Source: Protonemura montana (lineage: Eukaryota > Arthropoda > Insecta > Plecoptera > Nemouridae). Taken from it: 64,000 nucleotides of DNA. The DNA is taken from NCBI GenBank assembly GCA_947568835.1, contig OX387607.1:2232001-2296000 (forward strand), written 5' to 3'. Each line of letters opens with the position of its first letter. The stretch's first letter is position 1. Both the position numbers and the translations under genes were made by a program. Shown piece by piece: positions 37,021-47,300 of the stretch. Under the pieces are notes generated by a model. The model made no database searches, had not been told where the DNA came from, and saw only the letters and a program-made list of their open reading frames with translations.

Positions 37021-37804
37021 TTTAGTGTATTTGATGAGAATGACAGTTCTCCAAGGAGAAAAACCACGAGGCTGTTAATACTCACAGTCACTCTGATTCT
37101 AGTGACGCTATATCACGTCACAACCTGTCAATCTCGAGTGACTCAAATTTAACTCCCCGTTTGGGCATACACTTTTGCACACCTAGTTATTTTAATTTCC
37201 ACTCGTAGTTTTTACTATTAAAAGGTGTTTTGTGGCGAATGTCATTTTCAATCAATTGTTGATCGCATCTTCAGACAAGAGTTTAAGTTTATCAACTTGT
37301 ATTAAAAAGTCCAGTTAAGTTCGAGGCCAGAGTTTAAGATAAAAATAGAAAAATCTAATTGGCTGTCATTATGATTGACTGCAACTACGACTGATTGTAA
37401 CTATGTCGCCATTTCTATCTGGAATCTAAATAAATATTTATACCTAAAATGCTATTCATATTTATTGTGCCATGAAACGTATCAGTTTTTAACTTCAATT
37501 ATTCCCCATGCAATTGGCAGAGCGTATTCCATCCTTACCTTGCAGTTTTCACGGCTGAAATATCCCCTACTGACATTGGGAAATAAAAATTTGAATCCCA
37601 ATTTTAACCACCACTCGATATCACCACTTGGTCGCGGTGTCTTTCAGCATTCTTATCACAGTAACGATTGCCTTGACAGGCGATATGACAGCAATTATAT
37701 TCGTAGAAGTTCCCAAACCACTTCTAACACGTAAATAAAGTTCACAGTGTTCCTAGTAATATTACAAAGTAAAGTTGCGTCCTCCGCGGACGTTTTCGCT
37801 GAAG

Positions 37805-40800
37805 ATGGGTCAACTTACGCAATGCTGCTGTTGTATTTCCTTGAGGACTGGGACCCTGATCATTGGTCTGCTGTATTTGGTAAGCATTAGATTTAATGTC
37901 TGGATGACAATAACAAGTGTTGATATGAGTACTGATCGGTCATGACTCTCAAACGCACCTCCCTATTGTGCTGCGAGAAGATTTCAATTACATTCCAGTT
38001 GGACACGTTTATTTTGTTTCTGTTTCTATTTCTATAATATTCACAGCACATCGCTTTTCTACTGTTAATTCACCAAGGAGAATGCGCATTGCACAAATGT
38101 GCATTTCAAATAATGCACCCCATGCCTCCACCCCTACCATACACACTTAAATGTAATCTACACAAACACCACTTTTTCAATGAATTTCTGTTCAATTCCA
38201 TAAGGAAATACACGGGATCCCGTAAAGCAAATCAGGAAATGATGATACCTCCACAAATTTTACCAGTGGAAAATTTGGAAAGGTAGATAGACTGGAAAAA
38301 AATTGCGACCGAACCAGGATACGAACCCGAGACTATCCGATTGCCGCTCGGTTAGTCTAACAGCTGTGCTTTCCAGGCACAAAGATTCCAGCTTTCGCGG
38401 GATGGGATAAGAGATGAACTCAAGGGGGAAGATTGTAAACAATCGACCGAATTCTGAGAGGTGACCCGCACTCAACACCTTCGCTCGAGGACTGATACTG
38501 TCACCTGTCATTTCCAGATTGGGGCTTCGATCTCCTTCGCTGGCTTTGTGGTGGCGATCTGCAATCTTTTTGACCAATCTCCAGATTACACGAGCTCCTC
38601 CTCCGATTATTATTACTTTTTTAGAGGTAAAATCACTGGCTTTATAACACGATATGACGTAGGTTTTAGCCAGCTGGCTTAGGGCCGATTTTAAAATGTC
38701 GGCTATGCGGCTCAAATTGATTTTCCACGCTTAGCCGACGTATTGAAATATTTGGAAAAAGAAGGTTTAGATAAATACACAAAATAGATGGTAATTTGAA
38801 TTTGAATTTGGTGATGATTCAGGAATTTAATTTAGCAGCCGTCACTATTTTATCTATGCTCTGATCAGTAATATTTGAACCTGGAAGGATGGGGTTTAAC
38901 TTTTAAACTGTGATTCGGAAGCCAAAGTAAGAAGTCCCATTAATATTTTGTTTGTATTTGCAAGTCACCAAATATTCCATTGCGAATCAAAAAAATTGTA
39001 AAAAACTATTTCTCTTGTTATTCGTGTGTTGACCTAACTGTTTGGTTTGCAATTGTTAAAATATCATTGTTTTAATGCAAATTACTCGTAAAATCGGTCC
39101 TGAAACAATCAAAAGTACAGAGAACTAGATCTCTGTACTTTTTATCACTGCTAGTCGTGCCAAGGGCTGACAAGAAAGTCAAGTGATAGTTTTTAGACTC
39201 ATGTCTACTTGATCTAAACTTAGCACTAGTTTTAATAAAAACTATTTCAACTGAGTTTTGAATGCTAAGTAAAGAACAACTAAATTTCCCAACGTTTCGT
39301 AACTTATACCTGTTTATACCCTTGATAAAGTAACAGGTACAAGTTACGAAACGTTGGGAAATTTAGTTGTTCTTTACTTAGCATTCAAAACCCAGTTCAA
39401 ATAGTTTTTGTGATAAGTCACGTGTTCATATCGCTTTACACTAACACCACTTCTCGTCTGCAGGTATCGATTTACCTTTCAAAGTAATTACAATCTATCT
39501 TCTGGCCCTCTGCGTCCTACAAATCATCGTAGACGTCGTGCTCATCATCGGCGCTTCTCAGGTACCTATCACATCTGAGAGATCCAAACCGTTTTAGCAT
39601 TTAGATTGGTTGCGAATATGATTTGAAGAAGCCCTGTTTCCACACAAAATAGTCCTGGGACCGAATACACAAGCAAGATTTTAAGTTATCCCTTGGAGAT
39701 TGAAGATGATCCACTAATCCCAGACGGTTTTTTAGCAGTTGTTTGAATGGTGAAAACAACATAACCCACACATTTTTGAGGGTTTAGGTTCAATTCTGCT
39801 ACAGTGAGAATCCGACCCCGTAAGTTATTTAAATTAACTTAATTTGTCTGAAGAATCTTTTCTTTAAATGCGGCACTTTAAAAAATTTAAAAAAAAAAGT
39901 AAGAAACTCATAAACACGTTGAGCTCCAGTGCAAGGTAAAGTTGGCGGTCACCCATCCACCAGCCTGACCGCACCCTATGTTGCTTAACCTCGGCGTTGA
40001 CCTTAATATTGTCATGTGTGATCTTATCTGGATGATATATCTAAATCTATTCTATATTTTTTTCAGTTTACTAGATACATTTTGATTATCTTTTTTATCA
40101 TTATCATTATTGTTCATCTTTATCAAGATAAAACAAAGTAAAGGTGTTTTAACTCTGGTTGTTTGTTTCAGCGCAATGCTGCTTTTGTCGTTCCCTGGTT
40201 GGTGCTCAACATTGTGCTACTTGTCTTCAACATCCTCGGCCTCATTGCGCTCTCTATCGCCGGCTTCCTCTGCTTCCCAGGCTTCATCAACATCGTCTCC
40301 ATCACTCCTCTAGTAGGAGCGTTCCTCTATCTCGGTATACGACATGCTAACGCCCGCTTTCTTTACTCTGAAATTATCAAATTATTGTCTGGATACTTTC
40401 TTATTAGCTATATTACGGATTGCGGAAAATTTGTCCAATATGTTGAAAGGTTTTTTTTCAATCATTTATCTTGTCTGTAAGTGAATTCTCTCTCAAGTAT
40501 GTAAAGTCTCGTTCATGTTTTTGGTATGGCCAGCTACCTATCAAAAATAAAACATTTATTTTAAACTCTCCCTACTTTAAAGACATGCACTTCAAGGACC
40601 AGATCCACAAAGCAAAGCAAATCAAGGTAATAATCTTTGAAAATTTGGAAATCTATTTGTGGTGAGGTGGTCATTTTTAAAACTCTCATTCTTTGTGTAT
40701 CTGGTCCCTTACTACAGTTAGCACATTATAAAAATTCTGAAAATATCAGCCTTCTTGCAATTGATCTTTTGGTTTAATGAGGTGAGAAGATTGCACAACT

Positions 40801-41190
40801 TTTACTGATGGAGCCTGGAAATACTATGACAGCAATTCCCTCTTTGTGGGGATCCCTTATCCCATCCTGCGAGCCTTGATAGCTCCCGGATAGCTCATAT
40901 GGTAGACCAACCGCTCGACAATTGGAAGGTCCCGGTTTGGTATTCCGGTTCGGTCGCTAATTTTACCTGTCTAGCTTCCCTTCCATAACAGAGATTTTTA
41001 TGTTTTATTCCAAAACCATACAAAAAATAATTACAAAGTTTGGTAACCCTGTGAAACGTCGTCATGGAAAGTAATTATTGGTGAACATTCTTGAACGAAT
41101 CACTTATTAATCTTGTCTTTTTCAGCGGTCAGCACCTACGTGATGATGATTGTTGCCGGCTTCTACGAGAGCGCCAAGAAAAGTTTCTGA
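37805..41190 (+). CDS. Four-TM membrane protein, LAPTM4/DUF4728-like, paralogue B
   Basis: Second tandem paralogue. Five exons: 37805-37879, 38518-38626, 39464-39561, 40172-40334 and 41126-41190, 169 residues, phases 0/1/0/1. Exons 1, 3 and 4 have exactly the lengths of paralogue A (75, 98, 163), while exon 2, which encodes the outer loop, differs (109 against 118). It reads MGQLTQCCCCISLRTGTLII at the start, a Ser/Tyr-rich loop (SSSSDYYYFF), LCVLQIIVDVVLIIGASQ in TM2, VVPWLVLNIVLLVFNILGL in TM3 and MMIVAGFYESAKKSF at the end. AATAAA follows at 41219. Same function caveat as paralogue A. Confidence 0.86.
38305..38385 (-). mobile_element. tRNA-derived SINE (GGTTCGGTCG family), paralogue B intron 2
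   Basis: On the minus strand, CTCGGGTTCGTATCCTGGTT followed by CGGTCGCAATTTTTT. The same 3' half recurs at 40880, 44625 and 44885. Confidence 0.6.
39191..39413. mobile_element. Inverted-repeat element with GAAACGTTGGG motif (paralogue B intron 2)
   Basis: Near-perfect palindrome: TTTTGAATGCTAAGTAAAGA through CCAACGTTTCGTAACTTATA, then TACAAGTTACGAAACGTTGG through CTTAGCATTCAAAACCCAGT. It lies just upstream of exon 3. Confidence 0.88.
39943..40005 (+). promoter_or_regulatory. 5S rRNA-like intronic sequence upstream of exon 4, paralogue B
   Basis: GGCGGTCACCCATCCACCAG then ATGTTGCTTAACCTCGGCGT, the best preserved of the three intronic 5S-like pieces. About 165 AT-rich bases separate it from the exon 4 acceptor at 40171. 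Confidence 0.65.
40880..40975 (+). mobile_element. tRNA-derived SINE (GGTTCGGTCG family), paralogue B intron 4
   Basis: A-box GATAGCTCATATGGTAGACC, B-box-like GGTTTGGTATTCC, then GGTTCGGTCGCTAATTTTAC. A full tRNA-like head but no acceptor stem. Confidence 0.65.
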
Positions 41191-41218
41191 GTGTTCAGTT
41201 TTTCTGAGAAAATTGTTT

Positions 41219-41224
41219 AATAAA
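41219..41224 (+). terminator. Poly-A signal of paralogue B
   Basis: AATAAA 28 bases after the stop, followed by a GT-rich stretch (GTTGTGTTTCTGTGTT). Confidence 0.75.
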
Positions 41225-41419
41225 GTTGTGTTTCTGTGTTCTGCTATTTGAGTGTTGTGTTTACCAAACAAATTGTGAGGGATGTTGTTATTACCCATGT
41301 AAAACACTTTATCTTAACGTTGCTGCTTCAGATTGCCTGTAAATTATTTTTTATGTTGACTTTATGGCCAAGAAAATAATAAGCGTTAAATAGTGCATTT
41401 TTTTTTTATGTAGTTTCAC

Positions 41420-41640
41420 GACTCACGGCTTGGGATACGAGCCTTGTGGCTCTGGTTTATTGTGGAATGAGTGGGTGACGACGAAAATGTTGACAACTTT
41501 AACCTAGCTTTGAAGCGTACTCTTATCGAAGAGCACCAATTGGGGACCACCGGCTTAACGTCCCTTCCGAAGGACGGTACAATGCAAACAACAGGATTCC
41601 TCCACAAATCCATGCTGTCGAGAGGTTGATAAGCAATGTG
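41420..41640 (-). mobile_element. 5S-derived SINE, body only
   Basis: CCGGCTTAACGTCCCTTCCG, AACAGGATTCCTCCACAAAT and GTCGAGAGGTTGATAAGCAA are nearly identical to the copy at 42690. The 5S head is missing. Confidence 0.75.
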
Positions 41641-42184
41641 ATGATTTCTATTTTAAAATATACTTCAAGGAAGCTTGGATTTGAAGGACATTGTGGAAAA
41701 GCGGAAAGATTGGTGTGTCCTTTGAGCTTGCTTATTGTACAGCTTGATTTGATCATTTAACTTTGTCAAATAGTTTGTTCAATTTGAACGAGTTTTCTTG
41801 TGAATGTTGTTATTTTTTTAAATATTGATTTCGTTTACAGAAAAAAGGTCTTAGTTTCCGTTACTTCCACAAGACAGAAACCGGGCGCCTATCAGTTTTA
41901 TGTTTTCCCTCGTTTCATCTTATGGTTTTTCTTCTCTAATCTTGTTCAACATGGTTGTGTTGAGCAAATATATTTGAACAAACATGAAAATCATGGTAAA
42001 ATAAAAAGTAAAACCGCAAAAATGCGCGAACTGTATTGATATAAATTGCAGATGCTTGCAATTTGCAGATATATTTTTTCCATTCATAACCTTTCTGTCC
42101 TATTCCTTGGAGACCCATCATTCATGTCAAATACACTAAAATCCTCTTAAAAAGGCCATGTCAAATTAGCTCAAATTTTCAGAG

Positions 42185-42240
42185 AAACGCCCGCGCCAGG
42201 TGCGGTCGAGGTTCGAGTCCCCGTTTGCGCACCACATTTG
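42185..42240 (+). mobile_element. tRNA-like 3' half
   Basis: GAGGTTCGAGTCCCCGTTTG is a good B-box with flanking T-arm-like bases; no A-box half is visible upstream. Confidence 0.4.
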
Positions 42241-42513
42241 ACAGATTCTTAGTGTTCCTCATAAAATAGAATATCATCAATCTAAATATTTTGTACCTGT
42301 GAAAAAATTCGCCGATAGTTTTGTTGCCGTTGTTAACAAGTAGTTTAAAACGATCGAACCCGAATTCGTGTATTATTTTGTTTTCTTATGAACCTTCATA
42401 AGGTGAAAATAACATTTAATAATAATAATGAAAATAACGAATATTTCATTTCCAGATTGGTTGATATGTGTTAACATTGGGTTGGTCAAACATAATAGTA
42501 GTAATGTATACAT

Positions 42514-42675
42514 TTACAAATTAAAATATTCTTCTAGTGAGTACATACAGTTTGATGTTAAAAAGTTCATTAGCTTCCCAGAGAAGTCTTGGTTCGTCAG
42601 TCTAGCTTTAATATCAGCTGGCAATTTATTGAAAAATGCGTACCCCCATAGAGACAGGGCACTTGTCATTCATTA
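42514..42675 (-). mobile_element. LINE ORF2 C-terminal remnant
   Basis: The minus frame ends LWGYAFFNKLPADIKARLTN, then LMNFLTSNCMYSLEEYFNL and a stop. The NxLPxxIK and YSLEEY motifs are typical of the end of non-LTR retrotransposon ORF2. It adjoins the SINE tail at 42690, which may reflect shared 3' ends or a nested insertion. Confidence 0.55.
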
Positions 42676-42689
42676 TTATTATTTTTATT

Positions 42690-43200
42690 ATTTGTGGTGT
42701 TTTACGACGCACTGTTTTGACAACTGGCCCTGCGGCACTGGTCTAATGGCGTCGGTGAATGAGTGGATGATGATGAGGATGATGATGAACCTAACCTAGC
42801 CTAGAAGGGAGGAGGGGAAACCCGGTGCCGGCACGTAGCCTACTCCTGTCGAAAAGCACCAAGGGGACCACCGGCTTAACGTCCCTTCCGAAGGACGGTA
42901 CAACGCGAACAACAGGATTCCTCCACAAATCCATGCTGTCGAGAGGTTGATAAGCGATGCGAATGAAGTTGCTGTACTAACTTTCATCCCTCCAACCTCT
43001 CTCCCGAACAGAACTGGTCATGTGTATAATGGTCACCCATTCAATACCTGACTCAGCGCAGTGTTGCTTAACTTTCATTCCTCCAACCTCTCTCCCGAAC
43101 AGAACTGGTCATGTGTATAATGGTCACCCATCCAATACCTGACCCAGCGCAGTGTTGCTTAACTTCGGTGATCTAACGAGAACCGGTGTTTCCAACACGC
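42690..43200 (-). mobile_element. 5S rRNA-derived SINE (SINE3-like), most complete copy
   Basis: Read on the minus strand. The head is 5S-like: ACCGGTTCTCGTTAGATCAC, then CGAAGTTAAGCAACACTGCG and GGTATTGGATGGGTGACC, which follow 5S rRNA through its internal promoter boxes. Then come a linker (GGGAGAGAGGTTGGAGGGAT), a partial second 5S unit, and a body with GTACCGTCCTTCGGAAGGGA and CGTTAAGCCGGTGGTCCCC. The tail is TCATCATCATCC, then CAAAACAGTGCGTCGTAAAA and an AAATAATAAAA-type end. No open frame. The conserved central block resembles shared SINE domains of the Nin-DC kind, from memory only. Confidence 0.85.
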
Positions 43201-43827
43201 CAACACGACAGATAAGTTTGTTTCATTATTGCCTCTTAGCCTATGGTCATGAGTTTCTAAACTTCTTTCTACTTGCTTATTTTGTATGACATACATTATT
43301 ATACTGTAAATTATTTGTAGATGAAAATGCTTGTACGTGCCGAGAAGTTTTCTCAGCGGCTTTCCCGCGACCTGTGCTTTAACGGGTATTGATCGCACCT
43401 CTTTATACGCTGAGCAATACCAATAAATATCTTTGCGCTACTTGTGCGGGTAACTTGTTCACTTTTACAACCAATATGACCGTTATAAACATTCATCCAT
43501 TACATTCAACCTTAAAAAGTGCTGTTTGACAGTTGAACAATTCCCATTTTTTTGGGGGTGGTTCCGAATAGCATTGAAGTTGATGAGTATCATAAAATAC
43601 ATCGAAAAAGCGTCATATAATATTATTAGTAACACTAATAACCTTTCAAAAAATCGATGCCCAAACGGGAATACATTTTTGAAAAGTGTTCCTAATAATA
43701 AAATACCCTGCGCATTGCAAGCGTTTGCAATTGAAATCCGATTTCACAAAGCGAAATATAATTGAAAAATGTGTAAGGAAGTCCGTTTTTGAGCCGTGTT
43801 TCGAGATTTTTTACTTGAAATTACTTT
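43201..43827. other. Intergenic stretch between paralogues B and C
   Basis: No exon seen. It contains a GATGCCCAAACGGG piece (about 43658) shared with the relic at 36945. Confidence 0.5.
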
Positions 43828-43950
43828 AATGGCCTTCCACCACAGATTAAATGCATTGCAAGCAGGGATGCTTTCAAGAAAAAACTAAAGATCTTCCTTC
43901 TCCTAGGAGAATTTTATAGTTTAAGTGAATTTTATAAGAAGGAATATTAA
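43828..43950 (+). mobile_element. LINE ORF2 C-terminal remnant
   Basis: Frame of 40 codons plus stop: NGLPPQIKCIASRDAFKKKL then KIFLLLGEF. The NxLPxxIKxIxSxxxFKKxLK pattern is that of the end of non-LTR ORF2 proteins. Confidence 0.6.
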
Positions 43951-44320
43951 GTGAGTGATATTGGACAATGTATACACACTGAAAGATATAAGAATAAACA
44001 GCTAATTAAATACAAAATTCAAAATTCAAAATGATTATATAGTTTCAATTTTCAACGTTCGCCTTGGCTGGCGTTCTAAGCTGACACAGGATAAGACACG
44101 ACTCGAATACGAAATACAATCGCACCCATTTGTCGATAGTGGACAAACCAGTGTCATTACCGTACCCCTGTCCTTTAAAATATGTGCCTATCGTTTTATC
44201 AGCGATAAAACACCAATTTCATGTCTGCTTCCAAAACAGCCGACTCTACTCGACATAGGTAATACCTACGAAGGTTTCTAGCAGGATTCACGTTATTTAG
44301 AAACCCAGAACTCGTCCATT

Positions 44321-47300
44321 ATGACCGTTTCAGTGGCACGGCTCCAGATTACGCAATGTTGCGGGTGCGTTTCTTTACGCATGGGTACTTTGATCATCGG
44401 TCTGGTGAATTTGGTAAGCGTTTTTAAATATTTTACCAGAGAAGTGTGCGGGTTTATGTGGGTAGCACAAGGACTAGTTTTAAATCTTTCTGCATTTTTA
44501 TCCTTCTCCAGACTTGCTAATCAATTCGCATTGTTAAGCTTGTACTTTTGGAAATGTTATTTGGAAAACAATTCGCAACAAGTTTTGACAGTTCCCATGG
44601 GAGAGAGGCTGGAATATTGAACGATCGAACCGCGATACGAACCCGGGACTTTTAGCTTGTCGTTCGGGTCCTACCAACTTAGCTATCCGGTCAGCCACAA
44701 AGGGTAGAAGTAGAAGACACGAAGACGACTCTATTTAAGTGTCGTCTTGGCCTTGATTTAAAAGAACCGACACTTTTTACTAACAATTTAAATTTGAAAT
44801 GAAAAGCTACATCATATATCTTAGACTTGTAAAGGTGTTTACAGGCAAAGACTATCTACGGGAGTGTAAATATGAAATGTGTCTTTGGTATAAAGTGCTT
44901 CTCAGAGAAACGGATGGTGCACTTTCTCGGATAGCAAAAAGTCCCGGGTTCATATTCCGGTCCGGATGTGTTATTTTTCACTTGGCTTCTTTGCCATTCA
45001 TCGTTTCTAAAGCATTTTAGTTTCATCAATACCGTTGGTAGCTCTGGCTTTTCTTTGAAAGAGCGAGTCGCCTGTTCTGACGATAGCAGGCCGCCAACTG
45101 ATCCAGCAGCACTGAAATATTTTTCAGTAAAGTGGCAACTAAAGTGGTTAGAATTTGTTGAGATTCTGTCTGCAGCCAAGCTCTCGGCACAACCCGCATA
45201 CGGTAGTGCGCTCTCCTTTGTGGAGTTCGAAACAAAGAAGATGCTAGTATCCTTACTGACCAGTTCTGTCTATAAAACTACAAAGATATTCACACCTGGG
45301 TGCTTTCTTGGTACTTCAATTACAATCATGTTACAACCGAATCAAAAGTCCATAAATTAAAATTGTTTTGCTGACGTTTGAATTGAAAATAAATGTTACC
45401 ATAGATTTTTCCGTGGCAACTAGCACATGTCGCGCATGTGCAAGATAATAGTGAAGTTTGGTATAATTACCACATCGTGATATTTTGACACATCGTGACA
45501 TTGTAAAATGTCACCAAGTTTATCGAGTCAACTCGTCATACACAATTAGAGTAATTATCATTCTGGTCTACAGTGGCAATGGGTTTGAACAAACCCTGTG
45601 ACTGTTCCTAGATAACCTCAACTTTGGAGCTATTTTTAAGGTACAAGAAGAAGCGGTTCTATAAAGAACTGGTGTTAAGAAGGTGGAGAAAGAAGGCAAA
45701 GCATCTCAGTTTTGTGAATCCCTGAGCGTGTGAGCGCACGTAATGGATTCGTCCTTGTTCCACCCAGGTCGGGTCCATCATCTCCCTGGCTGGGCTTGTG
45801 TTGAGTCTCATCCATCTCTTCGGCCCAACGGACTTTTCCTTCGGAGGCATATCACTTTCCTTTGGAGGTGACATCAACAACAAAACGCAAGAAGTACCAC
45901 ATTATGAGAGGGAATACCTAATCAGGGTTATACGGGCTTTACCAGGTAATAGCTTGTCTCCTTATCACCCTCATTATAAAATTTCGCGAGCAAGGCGGAA
46001 CGTAGCGACAGGAGAATCATATTGAGATGAGTATAGAAAATGTACTGGAAAATTATTTTGATTTTTGCAGAGAACATTACTATTTCTCGTGATTTAACGA
46101 AAATTAGTAGAAAAAGCAATTGAAATCTTGTTCCAGCAGTGTTCAGGACGCGATAAGATTGTTTTTTGTTTTGTTGACAGGTGTCATTTTAACCAATAAG
46201 GTGATTTGCATCACAATGACCGCGCTCTGTTGCATGCAGATCATAATCGACATTCTGCTCATCGTCGCGGCAGCTAAGGTATCAGTCAAGATATTTCGGG
46301 GAATTTCGGGGAATTTTCGGTGAATTTTGGGTAGATTTTGGGAATTTTCAACAAAGTATGTTGATGTTTGAACATTTTCTGGAGAGTAAAAGATATTTTC
46401 CCAAATAGATAATGTCTGACTTGTGCTTACTTGTTGAACTTAAAAAAAAAACGATTTCATTGATTTACTGGGTTTTTGAGTTCTAATTCCTAAAAAAACG
46501 AGGTTCTCTCATTTAAATAATAATAATAATTATTAATAAAGTTGCAATTTCACAAGAGACATTTATTACCGGTAGAAATCGATAAAATTCCAAATGTATT
46601 CAAAACAGATCTTGTTTCTGTTCTCTGTTCTTTTGTTTCTGATCCAAACCCCCCTGTTCCAAATCTTACGTTCCTTCTCCAAGTCCCTGTTTGTATCCTT
46701 GCGGTCACCCATCCACCATTACAGTCCCACACACTGTTGCTTAACCCCCTGCGTTCTGACATTCCAGCGCATGGCAAGACTGGCCCTGCCTTGGTTGGTG
46801 CTCAACGTGGTATGCGTCATCTTCAACGTAGCAAGCTTCGGTGCAATGTCCATCATGGGGTTCCTTTACATGCCGACGACCGTCAGCATAGTGTCTATTG
46901 GACCCATAGTGTTATCCATCATCTACATCGGTCAGTTGACAAGATTGAAGAACCTCTTTTCAGTGGCATGGTCACCTATCCAAGAACAATGCATCCAGAC
47001 GCAATAATATCACATACAATTACAATTACACAATTACAATTACACTTACAATTATTATATCATTATATGTGACATTAGTGCGTAGGATGCATTGTTTTTA
47101 GATAGGTGACCATCACTAACACTGCAATTCCAGAATCTTTACGAAGGTTTTTAGACTCATGTCTACTTGATTTATCCTTAGCACTAGTTTTAACAAAAAC
47201 TATTTGAAGTGGGTTTTGAATGCTAATTAAAATACAACAAAATTTCCCGACGTTTCGAAACCTGTACTAGCTACTTCTTCAAGGGTTAGAGCAGTTGGTT

